The notes under the pieces: generated by a model
Seen by the model: the letters and a program-made list of their open reading frames with translations, nothing else
Told to the model about the DNA's origin: nothing
The model's database searches: none
Origin: Aquisphaera giovannonii
GTDB taxonomy: Bacteria; Planctomycetota; Planctomycetia; Isosphaerales; Isosphaeraceae
NCBI RefSeq assembly: GCF_008087625.1
Contig: NZ_CP042997.1
Span: forward strand, 4,030,001-4,094,000
DNA length: 64,000 nucleotides
Direction: 5' to 3'
Translations under genes and position numbers: made by a program
Shown: in pieces, positions 49,027-57,732 of the stretch
Numbering within the stretch: position 1 is the first letter of the stretch
Layout: each line of letters begins with the position of its first letter

Positions 49027-50868
49027 TCAGTACGCCCAGCACCCGCAGCCGCCACCCCAGAGCGGCTCACCGCCGCCCCGGCACGCGCCCAGGAGGCGAT
49101 CGAGCAGGTTGTGCCGGTGAGCCCGGCTCGCGGCACCAGGGGCGGCGGCCTTTGCCGCCGACGCCCGATGGTAGCCGCCGTAGACGCCCACCGGCGACCA
49201 GTCAGGGCTGACCGGCAGCGGCGGGGGTGCGAACGGGCCGAACGGGCCCGAGGCGTGGACGACCTTCCCGCCGACGACGGTGAGGACCGACTCGATGCCC
49301 TTGATGCGATCCTCGGGCACGGAGAAATAGTCGTCGGAGAGCACGGCGAGGTCGGCCAGTTGCCCCGCCTTGAGCGTCCCGCGCACGCCTTCCTCGTTCG
49401 AGAACCAGCCGCCCGCCTGCGTGTACAGGCGGAGCGCCTGCTCGCGGCCGAGCCGGTTCGCCTCCGGGTAGAGCGTGAGGCCGCCGACCGTCCGGCCCGT
49501 GACGAGCCAGTGGAGGCAGGCCCACGGGTTGTAGCTGGCGACCCGCGTGGCGTCGGTCCCGGCCGAGACCGGCAGGCCCATCCGCAGCATGTCGGCCACC
49601 GGGGGCGTGGCCTCCGCCTTCTCCGCCCCGTAGCGGTCCACGAAGTACTCGCCCTGGAAGGCCATCCGGTGCTGCACGGCGATGCCGCCGCCCAGCGCCT
49701 TCGTGCGCTCCAGGTTGCGCGGGGTAATCGTCTCGGCGTGGTCGAAGAACCAGTGCAGCCCGTCGAACGGCACCTCGCGGTTGACCGCCTCGAAGATGTC
49801 CAGGAACCGGCCGATCGACTCGTCGTAGGTGGCGTGGAGGCGGAAGGGCCAGCGGCTCTCGGCCAGGAGGCGGACGACGCCGGGTAGGTCCGCCTCCAGC
49901 GAGGGCGGCAGGTCGGGCCTCGGCTCGAGGAAGTCCTCGAAGTCGGCCGCCGAGAACGTGAGCATCTCCCCCGCGCCGTTCATCCGGTAGAAGTCGCTGC
50001 CCCGGCCGGGCCCGGTCATCGCGACCCAGCGGCGGAAGTCGTCGAGCTCGCCGCCGGGCTTCTGCGTGAACAGGTTGTAGGCGACCCGGACGGTCATCTC
50101 GCCCTTCTCGTGCAGCGCCTCCATCACCCGGTAGTCGTCGGGGTAGTTCTGGAACCCGCCCCCGGCGTCGATCACGCCGGTGATCCCCAGCCGGTTGAGC
50201 TCCCGCATGAAGTGGCGGGTCGAGTTCTCCTGGTCGGCCGGGTCGAGCTTCGGCCCCAGGGCCAGGGTCTTGTACAGGATCATGGCGTTGGGCCGCGCGA
50301 CGAGCAGGCCGGTCGGGTTGCCGGACCGGTCCCGCTCGATCATCCCGCCGGGCGGCTCGGGCGTGTCCCGGGTGTACCCCACGGCCCGAAGTGCCGCGCG
50401 GTTCAGCAACGCCCGGTCGTAGAGGTGCAGCACGAAGACCGGCGTGTCCGGGGCCGCGGCGTTGATCTCGTCCAGGGTCGGCATCCGCCGCTCGGCGAAC
50501 TGGAGCTCGCTCCAGCCGCCGACGACCCGGACCCACTGCGGGGGCGGCGTGCGGCGGGCCTGGTCCCGGAGCATCCTCAGGGCGTCGGCCAGGCTGGGCA
50601 CCCCGTCCCAGCGGAGCTCCATGTTGTAGCTCAGCCCGCCCCGGATCAGGTGCATGTGCGTGTCAGTGAGGCCCGGGACGGCGGCGTGGCCGCGGAGGTC
50701 GATCGCGGTCGTGCGCGGTCCCCGATGCGGGGCCACATCCCGCTCACTCCCCACGACCAAGAACTTGCCATCCCGTACGGCCACGGCCGAGGCGGCCGGG
50801 TTGGCGGGGTCGAGGGTCGCGAACCGGCCGTTGCTCAGGATCAGGTCGGCCTGGATGGTGTCGCCCAC
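49027..50868 (-). CDS. YtcJ-like metal-dependent amidohydrolase
   Basis: A 613-residue amidohydrolase of the YtcJ/AtzF type. The metal motif is VPGLTDTHMHLIRGG near residue 75, with further ligands in HWFFDHAETITPRN, VQHRMAFQGEYFV and LPVSAGTDATRV. The small beta-sandwich domain is formed by both ends. The C-terminus has an unusual extra tail rich in Gly and Cys (DRLLGACRGGGEPLWGGGCG then CWAY). The start is GTG at 50868, with GGAGGA 8 bases upstream; the frame continues upstream only through low-complexity sequence. It is the last of four minus-strand genes after a MarR regulator, pirin and DoxX. Substrate unknown. Confidence 0.88.
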   Translation of the reverse strand: MGDTIQADLILSNGRFATLDPANPAASAVAVRDGKFLVVGSERDVAPHRGPRTTAIDLRGHAAVPGLTDTHMHLIRGGLSYNMELRWDGVPSLADALRMLRDQARRTPPPQWVRVVGGWSELQFAERRMPTLDEINAAAPDTPVFVLHLYDRALLNRAALRAVGYTRDTPEPPGGMIERDRSGNPTGLLVARPNAMILYKTLALGPKLDPADQENSTRHFMRELNRLGITGVIDAGGGFQNYPDDYRVMEALHEKGEMTVRVAYNLFTQKPGGELDDFRRWVAMTGPGRGSDFYRMNGAGEMLTFSAADFEDFLEPRPDLPPSLEADLPGVVRLLAESRWPFRLHATYDESIGRFLDIFEAVNREVPFDGLHWFFDHAETITPRNLERTKALGGGIAVQHRMAFQGEYFVDRYGAEKAEATPPVADMLRMGLPVSAGTDATRVASYNPWACLHWLVTGRTVGGLTLYPEANRLGREQALRLYTQAGGWFSNEEGVRGTLKAGQLADLAVLSDDYFSVPEDRIKGIESVLTVVGGKVVHASGPFGPFAPPPLPVSPDWSPVGVYGGYHRASAAKAAAPGAASRAHRHNLLDRLLGACRGGGEPLWGGGCGCWAY

Positions 50869-51008
50869 GGGTCGGTTCCTCCGGTCGGTGCGATGTCGCC
50901 CTGAGGCGGGTCGGATGCGGCGGCTCGTCGATCGTGGAGAGAGCATACTCGCTCCCGGGCCGGGGCCGCACCGTGCGGCCCCGCCGGATGGGACTGCGAG
51001 CATGGGCC

Positions 51009-51476
51009 TCATCCGCCGTGAGCGGCGGCCGCCTCCAGGGGAGTGGATGCCCGCCCGGCCGCGAGCGGCCTGCACCCATCCAGGCTCATCGGCCCGGTGC
51101 CGTTGGCGATGACCAGGAGCATGGCCCCCATCAGGCCGAGGTTCTTCATGAACTGGATCACCTGCTCCTGCTTCGCCTGCGGGTCGGCGACGGTCCAGAA
51201 GTCGTGGAAGTAGTACGTGGCCAGCACCAGGAAGGCGAGCAGCAGGGCCGCCCCGATGCGGGCCCCGTAGCCGAGCACTACCGAGACGCTCCCGGCGATC
51301 AGGAAGACGATCGCGCCGGCGAGCATGACCTGCGGCGCCGGGACTCCCTCCTTCGCCATGGCCCCGGCGACGGCCCGGAAATTGGGGATCTTGTTCCCCA
51401 CCGCGGACATCAGGAAGATCGTGCAAAGCAGGACCCTGCCGACGACGGACACGAGCCCCTGGAGCGTGCGAGGCAT
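51009..51476 (-). CDS. DoxX family membrane protein
   Basis: A 155-residue DoxX-like protein with four TM helices (VVGRVLLCTIFLMSAVGNKI; VMLAGAIVFLIAGSVSVVLG; IGAALLLAFLVLATYYFHDF; NLGLMGAMLLVIANG). In the family, such small membrane proteins associate with stress or thiol oxidation functions. The FHDFWTV and Gln/Lys loop are typical of the YphA/DoxX subgroup. The start is 27 bases after the pirin stop, so it is in the same operon. The C-terminal 25 residues are Ala/Gly-rich and probably non-essential. Confidence 0.88.
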   Translation of the reverse strand: MPRTLQGLVSVVGRVLLCTIFLMSAVGNKIPNFRAVAGAMAKEGVPAPQVMLAGAIVFLIAGSVSVVLGYGARIGAALLLAFLVLATYYFHDFWTVADPQAKQEQVIQFMKNLGLMGAMLLVIANGTGPMSLDGCRPLAAGRASTPLEAAAAHGG

Positions 51477-51503
51477 CTTCGGTCTCCTTTCGGGAAGGTT
51501 GGA

Positions 51504-52202
51504 TCAGGCCAGGTCGAAGAGAAGGACCTCGGACGGCTGCTCGGCCCGGATCGCCAGGGCCGACTCCTCGCTCACGGCGGCACCGTCGCCCGCGGAGAGC
51601 GCCCGGCCGTTCAGGTCGACGCCCCCCCGCAGGACCTGGAGCCAGGCGTGGCGGCCCGGGGCGATCGCGTGCGACACCTCGCGGCCCCCGTCGAGCGTGG
51701 AGAGGTACAGCCGGGCGTTCTGGCGGATCGTCAGCGAGCCGTCCTCGCCGTCCGGCGAGGCGACCAGCCGCAGCTGGTTGAGCCGCTCCTCCTCCGGGAA
51801 GGCCTTCTGCTCGTAGGACGGCTCCAGGCCCTCCCGCTCCGGCAGCAGCCAGATCTGGTAGAAGTGGGCGGGCTCGTCCTCCGAGGGGTTGAACTCGCTG
51901 TGCGTGATCCCCGTCCCGGCCGTCATCCGCTGGAACTCGCCCGGCTTCAGCGTGCTGCCGGTGCCCAGGCTGTCCCGGTGCGCCAGCGCCCCGGAGAGGA
52001 CGTAGCTGACGATCTCCATGTTGTCGTGCCCGTGGGTCCCGAAGCCCCGGCTCGGCTGCACCCGGTCCTCATTCATCACCCGGAGCGACCGGAAGCCCAT
52101 GTGCTCCGGGTCGTAGTACCGGGAGAACGAGAAGGTGTGGGAGGTGTCCAGCCAGCCGTGGTCGAAATGCCCCCGCTCGGACGCCTTGCGGACCCGGATC
52201 AT
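51504..52202 (-). CDS. pirin family protein (quercetin dioxygenase-like bicupin)
   Basis: A 232-residue pirin, a two-domain cupin. It opens MIRVRKASERGHFDHGWLDT. The metal ligands are the His cluster of RGFGTHGHDNMEIVSYVLSG near residue 57 and the later His in FNPSEDEPAHFYQIW (the conserved HSEF-like His is in THSEFNPSE). Bacterial pirins such as YhhW have quercetin 2,3-dioxygenase activity in vitro or bind partners. GGAGGG precedes the ATG. The DoxX gene follows 27 bp later. The 66-bp gap to the MarR gene upstream contains a promoter-like sequence, so pirin-DoxX may be a separate transcript controlled by MarR. Confidence 0.92.
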   Translation of the reverse strand: MIRVRKASERGHFDHGWLDTSHTFSFSRYYDPEHMGFRSLRVMNEDRVQPSRGFGTHGHDNMEIVSYVLSGALAHRDSLGTGSTLKPGEFQRMTAGTGITHSEFNPSEDEPAHFYQIWLLPEREGLEPSYEQKAFPEEERLNQLRLVASPDGEDGSLTIRQNARLYLSTLDGGREVSHAIAPGRHAWLQVLRGGVDLNGRALSAGDGAAVSEESALAIRAEQPSEVLLFDLA

Positions 52203-52229
52203 CGAAGCCCTCCTTTGGTTTGAGTGCCG

Positions 52230-52257
52230 ATTATTGACACATCGACTATTTGGACAA
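52230..52257 (-). promoter_or_regulatory. promoter candidate for pirin-DoxX
   Basis: On the minus strand, TTGTCC (52257-52252) and AATAAT (52235-52230) are 16 bases apart, about 28 bases before the pirin ATG. The AT-rich stretch contains TTGACAC and TTGGACA half-sites similar to those in the MarR promoter at 52790. Confidence 0.42.
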
Positions 52258-52268
52258 AAAAGGGACGC

Positions 52269-52754
52269 TCACGCCCCCGCCGAATCGTCGAGCGGCTGGC
52301 GGGCCTTCTCCAGCAGGCCGATCAGCTGACGCAGCTCCTCCGGGCTCATGTGCCCGAGAAGCCGCCCGTGCAGGGCGGAGACCGGCTCGTCGAGCTGCCG
52401 GAGGAGGTCGAGTCCCTTCGGCCGGATCGCCACGAAGACGACCCGCCGGTCCTCGGCCGAGCGATCCCGGGCGACCAGCCCCATGCCCTCCAGGCGGTCG
52501 ATAAGCCCGGTGATGCCCGGCACGGCGGCCAGCATGCGGTCGGCGACTTCGAGGATCGGCAGCGGGTTGCCCTCGCCGCGCAGGATCCGCAGGACGTTGT
52601 ACTGCGACGGGGTGAGCCCGTACTCCCGGAAGAGGCGGGCGAAGCAGATGCCGAAGCGGTCGGCCGTGCGGGCGATGCTCAGGCTCGCCTCCTGCTCGGC
52701 CGACTCAAACGGATTCCGCTTCCTCAACTCCCGTTGCAGGCGACTATTCGACAT
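52269..52754 (-). CDS. MarR family transcriptional regulator
   Basis: A 161-residue winged helix-turn-helix regulator. The DNA-binding part is YGLTPSQYNVLRILRGEGNP, ILEVADRMLAAVPGITGLID as recognition helix, and wing GLVARDRSAEDRRVVFVAI. Amphipathic N- and C-terminal helices would form the dimer. It lies directly upstream of pirin and DoxX. MarR-pirin-DoxX is a common neighbourhood in bacteria, where the regulator represses the operon and responds to phenolic or electrophilic compounds or oxidants; the single Cys near residue 38 (FGICFARLF) could be a redox sensor. Two palindromic promoter sites in the flanking gaps fit autoregulation. Confidence 0.92.
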   Translation of the reverse strand: MSNSRLQRELRKRNPFESAEQEASLSIARTADRFGICFARLFREYGLTPSQYNVLRILRGEGNPLPILEVADRMLAAVPGITGLIDRLEGMGLVARDRSAEDRRVVFVAIRPKGLDLLRQLDEPVSALHGRLLGHMSPEELRQLIGLLEKARQPLDDSAGA

Positions 52755-52789
52755 GCCCGTCCTCCAAAGCCCGCTTTCAACTGCACGCC

Positions 52790-52821
52790 ATTAGTTTACA
52801 CGTCAACCAATAGCATGTCAA
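52790..52821 (-). promoter_or_regulatory. marR promoter with overlapping palindromic operator
   Basis: On the minus strand TTGACA (52821-52816) and TAAACT (52798-52793) are spaced exactly 17 bases, 39 bases before the MarR ATG. A 22-base imperfect palindrome (ATTAGTTTACA / CGTCAACCAAT, 52790-52811) covers the spacer and -10, with 8 of 11 positions symmetrical. This is the right size and place for a MarR dimer site. Confidence 0.55.
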
Positions 52822-52922
52822 GCGATTCCAGCGTAGGATCGACCCGGAAACCGTCCCATGGGTTTTTCGCCGTTGCAAGGAGGAGAGGACGAACGGGTGA
52901 CCGCGGGCGTGAGCCCGTGGTT

Positions 52923-53047
52923 CGGACGGGCGGAGCCTCCAGCCTCCGGCGTCAGCCGGACCGACATGCGGCGCCGTACCGCCGGGAGATGCCGCCCGGC
53001 CCCGGATCGCACTGACGCGCGAGGCTGGAGGGCTGCGCCCCGTCCGG
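52923..53047. repeat. long inverted repeat upstream of the RNA-repair operon
   Basis: Arms 52923-52946 (CGGACGGGCGGAGCCTCCAG then CCTC) and 53021-53047 are reverse complements with a few mismatches and indels, separated by about 75 bases. The structure lies in the 565-base gap between the divergent MarR gene and Hen1. The sequence from 53048 to 53319 shows no gene of its own; an open frame crosses it but it has no start signal or domain. No clear promoter for Hen1 was found. Confidence 0.55.
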
Positions 53048-53319
53048 ACAACGATCTGACGATCATGGTCACCCGGGCATGCGACTCGACGCCAGGCGAC
53101 GGGCGTCCGATGGCGCAAACCACCACCGTCGTCACCGGGCCCCGGATGCGGGCCGGACTCCCGCGGCACCCGTCGAGGGCCGGTGTATCCGGACCGTGGT
53201 CCCCATCGCGAACCTGGGGACGTCGCGGCCTGTCCGACCTCGGATGGAGCCGGGGCCTTCCGCGAACAATCCCGCTCGAGGATGATGGCGGCTCGCGAAC
53301 TCCGGATGCAGGTGGTCCC

Positions 53320-54726
53320 ATGCTGCTGACGATCACGACGACGCACCGGCCGGCCGGGGACCTCGGGTTCTTGCTCCACAAGCATCCCGGGCGGTTCCAG
53401 AGCTATGACCTGAGCTTCGGCCGGGCGCACGCCTTCTACCCCGAAGCGTCCGACGACCGCTGCACGGCGTGCCTGCTGCTGGACGTGGACCCGGTCGGCG
53501 TGGTGCGGGGCAGGGGGGCCGGCGAGGGGCTGCTGGATCAGTACGTCAACGACCGGCCGTATGCCGCGTCGTCCTTCCTGAGCGTGGCGATCTCCCAGGT
53601 CTTCGGCTCGGCGCTCCAGGCCCGCTGCAACGATCGGCCCGAGCTGGCCGGGACGCCGATCCCGCTGGAGGCCCGCCTGGATGTCCTGCCCGTCCGCGGC
53701 GGCGAGCCCTTCCTCCGCGCCGTCTTCGAGCCGCTCGGCTACCGCGTCGAGGCGACACGCCACCCGCTCGATGAGCGATTTCCGGAGTGGGGCGAGAGCC
53801 CCTACTACAGCGTGACGATCGCCGGCGAGGTGACGCTCTCGGCCTTGCTGACGCACCTGTACGTGCTGGTCCCGGTCTTCGACAACCAAAAGCACTACTT
53901 CGTCGGCGACGACGAGATCGAGAAGCTCCTGGCCAAGGGGGCCGGCTGGCTGGCCGGTCATCCCGAGCGTGACGCGATCACGCGGCGATACCTGCGGTCC
54001 CACCCGAGCCTCTACCGCCAGGCCCTCGCCCGGCTGGTCGAGGAGGAGCCGCCGTCGGAGGCCGTTACGGATGGCGAGGAGCCGCGACACGGCGACCGGG
54101 CCGAGGGTGCGATCGAGAAGCCGCTGAGCCTCCACGAGCAGCGACTCGGCGCCGTGCTGGCTGCCCTCAGGTCGGGCGGGGCCCGGCGGGTGCTGGACCT
54201 CGGCTGCGGCGAGGGGAAGCTGCTGCGGGAGCTGCTCAAGGATCCGCAGTTCGAGGAGATCGTCGGCATGGACGTGTCGATCCGCTCGCTCGAGGTCGCC
54301 CGCGACCGCCTGAAGCTCGATCGCCTGCCCGAGCGCCAGGCGGCCCGGATCAGGCTGATTCACGGCTCCCTGATCTACCGCGATCGTCGCCTCGAGGGGT
54401 TCGACGCCGCCGCCGTGGTCGAGGTCGTCGAGCACCTCGACCCGCCCCGGCTGGCCGCCTTCGAGCGGGCCCTCTTCGAGTTCGCCCGCCCGGGCACGGT
54501 CGTCCTGACGACCCCCAACCGGGAGTACAACGTCACCTGGGAGAACGTCGGCCCCGACCGCCTCCGCCATCCCGACCACCGCTTCGAGTGGACGCGTGAA
54601 GAGTTCCGGTCCTGGGCCGAGGGCATCGCCGGTCGGCATCGTTATACGGTCCGATTCCTGCCCGTCGGGCCGGTGGATGAAGTGCTCGGGCCGCCGACGC
54701 AGATGGGGGTCTTCCGCCGTGACTGA
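53320..54726 (+). CDS. hen1: bacterial Hen1 RNA 3'-terminal ribose 2'-O-methyltransferase
   Basis: A 468-residue bacterial Hen1. The N-terminal Hen1-L domain (about 1-240) begins MLLTITTTHRPAGDLGFLLH and reads KHPGRFQSYDLSFGRAHAFY; in characterised systems it activates the Pnkp ligase. The C-terminal methyltransferase has the SAM motif VLDLGCGEGKLLREL (about 291-305) and the metal site E368/E371/H372 in EVVEHL plus a His of HPDHRFEW near 417-420. Bacterial Hen1 methylates the 2'-OH at a cleaved RNA 3' end before sealing, so the repaired RNA cannot be cut again. The ATG at 53320 begins the conserved sequence. Its Pnkp partner is encoded six genes downstream. The next gene overlaps by 8 bp. Confidence 0.95.
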   Translation: MLLTITTTHRPAGDLGFLLHKHPGRFQSYDLSFGRAHAFYPEASDDRCTACLLLDVDPVGVVRGRGAGEGLLDQYVNDRPYAASSFLSVAISQVFGSALQARCNDRPELAGTPIPLEARLDVLPVRGGEPFLRAVFEPLGYRVEATRHPLDERFPEWGESPYYSVTIAGEVTLSALLTHLYVLVPVFDNQKHYFVGDDEIEKLLAKGAGWLAGHPERDAITRRYLRSHPSLYRQALARLVEEEPPSEAVTDGEEPRHGDRAEGAIEKPLSLHEQRLGAVLAALRSGGARRVLDLGCGEGKLLRELLKDPQFEEIVGMDVSIRSLEVARDRLKLDRLPERQAARIRLIHGSLIYRDRRLEGFDAAAVVEVVEHLDPPRLAAFERALFEFARPGTVVLTTPNREYNVTWENVGPDRLRHPDHRFEWTREEFRSWAEGIAGRHRYTVRFLPVGPVDEVLGPPTQMGVFRRD

Positions 54727-55555
54727 CGTCATCCCGACGACCGTCGAATGGACGCCTCCCGATGACCCTCGCACGATCGACGAGCTGATGATGACCGCCC
54801 TATGCGAGACCGACGAGGATCTCGCCTGGGACGCCATCTCGACGCTCCACCGGCGCGGGACGCGGGAGGTCGTGGATCGGGCCGTCGCCCTTTGCCGGAG
54901 TGCCTGCGCGGTCGAGCGTCGCGTCGGAGCGGACATTCTGGGAAAGCTTGGCCTCCCGGACCGCACCTGTCTCGAGGAGCGCTTCCGTACGCTGCGAGAC
55001 ATGGCCGAGACGGAACAGGATCATCGGGTCTTGCAGGCGATCGTAGCCGCCCTGTCCCACCTCAAAAGGCCGGAGGTCGTCGCCATCGCCTGCCGCTACA
55101 AGAGCCACGAAGACCCCCAGGTCCGCTACGCCGTCGTCCACGCGCTGATCGGACAGACCGACCGCGAGGCCATCGCAACCCTCGTCGAGCTGTCGCGCGA
55201 TCCGGAGGTGCATGTCCGCGACTGGGCGACCTTCGGGCTTGGGTCGATGATCGAGCTGGACACGCCGGAGATCCGCGAGGCGCTCGCGGCCCGGCTCGCG
55301 GACGAGGATTCGGATACCGGCTACGAGGCGATGGTCGGGCTGGCCCGGCTTGGCGATCGGCGGATCCTGCCGGCCCTCATCAGCGAGCGGGAATCCGGGT
55401 CCGTCTGCGTCTACGCGGTCGAGGCGGCGGCCCTCATCGCCGATCCGGGCCTCCATCCGCTCCTGATCGAGCTGCGAGAGTGGTGGGATGTCGCCCCGGA
55501 CCAGCTCGAGGAGGCGATCCGCGCCTGTTCGCCGGGCCCGACCGAGGCGACTTGA
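54719..55555 (+). CDS. HEAT-repeat protein in the RNA-repair operon
   Basis: A 278-residue all-helical protein built from HEAT-like repeats: RRVGADILGKLGLPD, LQAIVAALSHLKRPEVVAIA, PQVRYAVVHALIGQTDREAI, VHVRDWATFGLGSMIELDTP and TGYEAMVGLARLGDRRILPA are successive units. The start is GTG at 54719, 8 bases before the Hen1 stop; an ATG at 54788 lies later but would remove the first helix. Such repeats normally act as scaffolds for protein or nucleic-acid binding. Its overlap with hen1 puts it in the same translational unit, and it may bring together the repair enzymes. I know no description of a HEAT partner for Hen1. Confidence 0.85.
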   Translation: MTDVIPTTVEWTPPDDPRTIDELMMTALCETDEDLAWDAISTLHRRGTREVVDRAVALCRSACAVERRVGADILGKLGLPDRTCLEERFRTLRDMAETEQDHRVLQAIVAALSHLKRPEVVAIACRYKSHEDPQVRYAVVHALIGQTDREAIATLVELSRDPEVHVRDWATFGLGSMIELDTPEIREALAARLADEDSDTGYEAMVGLARLGDRRILPALISERESGSVCVYAVEAAALIADPGLHPLLIELREWWDVAPDQLEEAIRACSPGPTEAT

Positions 55556-55604
55556 CGCGACCTCGCGGCCGACGTGTGATGGGGGGACATCGGGAGGGCT
55601 GAGC

Positions 55605-56909
55605 ATGGCCACCGGACCACACCTGCGGATCGAGGAGGTGGAGCAGAAGGTCTGCGACATCGCCTCGGAGCAACTGGGCATCCCCCGCCAGAAGGTCTCC
55701 CCCGGGTCCCGGATCGTCCAGGACCTGCAGTGCGACAGCCTCGACCTCGTCGAGCTGTTCATGAGCGTCGAGGACGCGTTCGAAGTCACCCTCCCCGACG
55801 GCTCCCCCGATCCCGTCTTCAAGGCCGTCTTCACCCGGCCGGGCTTCCGGCTCGCGGACCTCGCCGAGCTCGTCTACCTCGCCCAGGGGACGGGGAAGCC
55901 GGAAAGGGACGGGTGGCGGCGGGCCCGGGTCGCGACGGCGGCAACGGCGACCATCCCGTTCACGCAGCTCGACGGGCGCTGGGAGCCGGGTTCGACCGAG
56001 CGGCCCGGCCTCTTCGAACCGCTCAAGGCACCGGGGCCGATCCGCCCGTACCGTCGCCGATCCGATGGCATGCGCTGCCTGCGCATCCCTTCGGCGGCCG
56101 TCGAGCTCGGCAGCGACGCGCCCGAGGCGCCGGACGACGAGCGGCCCCGACGCGTGGCGGAGATCGACAGCTTCCTGATCGACGCCGAGCCGGTCTCGAC
56201 GACGGCCTATTGCCGCTTCCTCAACTCCGCCGACGAGGCCGACCCCGCCGTCCTGGCCGATTGGTTCGTACTCGATCCGGAGGACGACCGCATTGAGCAT
56301 ATGCTCATCACGAAATGCGGGCCGGACTGGCGGCCGCGGCCGGGGACCGAGCGGTGGCCGATGATCCTCGTCTCGTGGTACGGCGCGAACGCCTACTCGC
56401 TCTGGGCCAACGGCCGGGACTGGCGGAGCTATCGGGGCGAGGGCGAGCTCGGAGACGGGCAGGAGAGCTTCCTGCCGAGCGAGGCCCAGTGGGAATATGC
56501 CGCGAGGGGCGACCGCAGCCGGACTTACCCCTGGGGGGACGAGCCCTGCACGCCCGATCGGCTGGTCTTCGGCCAGCATCGCAGGGGGGCGACCTACCGG
56601 GCCGAGACGCTGCCGATGGCCGACGTGAACGCCGAGCTCGGTATGTCGCCCTTCGGGCTGCACCACATGGCCGGGAACATCTGGCAGTGGTGCCGGGACT
56701 GGTACGATGGCGCCTTCCCCGCCCGGCCGGAGGCGTCGCTGCCCAATCCGCTCAACCGGACACCCGGCACGGCCCGGAGCGAGCGGGGAGGGAGCTGGGT
56801 CGGCCCGGCCAGCCTCTGCCGCAGCTCCTTCCGGCGGGGCCGACCGCCTCACGCCCGCGGCCGCTGCCTGGGCTTTCGCTGCATCGGCCTCGCGAGCGAC
56901 GCCCGCTGA
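55605..56909 (+). CDS. acyl carrier protein fused to SUMF1/FGE-like domain
   Basis: A 434-residue fusion. Residues 5-92 are an acyl carrier protein: the phosphopantetheine attachment motif is [20 protein letters not shown] with S45. After a linker (about 95-160) comes a SUMF1 (formylglycine-generating enzyme fold) domain: [63 protein letters not shown] and [18 protein letters not shown]. Of the two catalytic Cys in true FGE only the second position is a Cys here (the first is Gly), so it is not a canonical sulfatase activator. The ATG at 55605 follows GGGAGGGC. It lies 49 bp after the HEAT gene and 82 bp before the RNA ligase. A tethered acyl group could be used by or on the SUMF1 domain; that is speculation. 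Confidence 0.85.
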   Translation: MATGPHLRIEEVEQKVCDIASEQLGIPRQKVSPGSRIVQDLQCDSLDLVELFMSVEDAFEVTLPDGSPDPVFKAVFTRPGFRLADLAELVYLAQGTGKPERDGWRRARVATAATATIPFTQLDGRWEPGSTERPGLFEPLKAPGPIRPYRRRSDGMRCLRIPSAAVELGSDAPEAPDDERPRRVAEIDSFLIDAEPVSTTAYCRFLNSADEADPAVLADWFVLDPEDDRIEHMLITKCGPDWRPRPGTERWPMILVSWYGANAYSLWANGRDWRSYRGEGELGDGQESFLPSEAQWEYAARGDRSRTYPWGDEPCTPDRLVFGQHRRGATYRAETLPMADVNAELGMSPFGLHHMAGNIWQWCRDWYDGAFPARPEASLPNPLNRTPGTARSERGGSWVGPASLCRSSFRRGRPPHARGRCLGFRCIGLASDAR

Positions 56910-56991
56910 ACCCGCGCGGGGCTTCGGGTGTCCGGCTTTCACGCGCCGGAACCCGGCGGGCGCGGAGGGGATCAGGGCGGGGGAACCGACG

Positions 56992-57732
56992 ATGGGCAGC
57001 TCACGGGACACGTTCGTCAAGTACCCGAGGACGCCCCACCTCTTCGGCTCCCGGGGGACGGACGACGACAGGCACATGGGGGAGGCGGAGTCGCTCCGGT
57101 TCCTCGCGGACGAGTCGCTGATCGTCGAGGAGAAGCTGGACGGCACGAACGTGGGCATCCATTTCTCGGGCGGCGGGGAACTCGTCCTCCAGTGTCGCGG
57201 GCACCTGATCGCGGAGGGGATGCACCCGCAGTACGACCTCTTCAAGCAGTGGGCCGCCGCGAAGCGGCCCGTGCTGGAGGCGATGCTGGAGGACCGGTTC
57301 ATCCTCTTCGGCGAATGGCTCTACGCGAGGCACTCGGTCCACTACCGCGGGCTGCCGCATTACTTCTTCGAGTTCGACGTCTACGACAAGGAGGCGGAGG
57401 CCTTCCTGGACCTGGAGCAGCGGCTCATCCTGCTGGAAGGCACCGGCGTGCGGACGGTGCCGGTGGTCCACAGGGGGGCGATCGGACGCGACGAGCTCTC
57501 GGCACGGATCGTCCCCTCGCGGTATGACAGCGTGTTCGACAACCCGATGACCGGGCGCGCGGACGACCTCATGGAAGGGCTGTACCTGCGGACCGAATCG
57601 AACGGCGCCGTGACCGGCCGGGCCAAGCTCGTGCGGCCGGAGTTCGTCGAAAGGGTCAAGCGGAGCGAGCACTGGCAGCACCAGGCGATGGTCCCGAATC
57701 GCCTGGCCGAGGGGGCGGACATCTGGTCATGA
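56992..57732 (+). CDS. Rnl2-like ATP-dependent RNA ligase
   Basis: A 246-residue nucleotidyltransferase of the RNA_ligase/Rnl2-like family. The adenylated lysine is K48 in [17 protein letters not shown] (motif I KxDGxN). Motif III-like [13 protein letters not shown], motif [13 protein letters not shown] and motif [11 protein letters not shown] are in order. There is only the catalytic domain with a short tail, no OB-fold, as in minimal RNA ligases. It should join 3'-OH and 5'-phosphate RNA ends. The HD/kinase gene overlaps its stop by 4 bp (ATGA), as in Deinococcus-type clusters that pair a ligase with an HD/kinase protein. The start at 56992 is preceded by GGGGGAA. Confidence 0.9.
   Translation: MGSSRDTFVKYPRTPHLFGSRGTDDDRHMGEAESLRFLADESLIVEEKLDGTNVGIHFSGGGELVLQCRGHLIAEGMHPQYDLFKQWAAAKRPVLEAMLEDRFILFGEWLYARHSVHYRGLPHYFFEFDVYDKEAEAFLDLEQRLILLEGTGVRTVPVVHRGAIGRDELSARIVPSRYDSVFDNPMTGRADDLMEGLYLRTESNGAVTGRAKLVRPEFVERVKRSEHWQHQAMVPNRLAEGADIWS

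Noticed and set aside
55605-56909. Canonical formylglycine-generating enzyme for a sulfatase
   Set aside because: One of the two catalytic Cys positions is Gly and no sulfatase gene is in the window.
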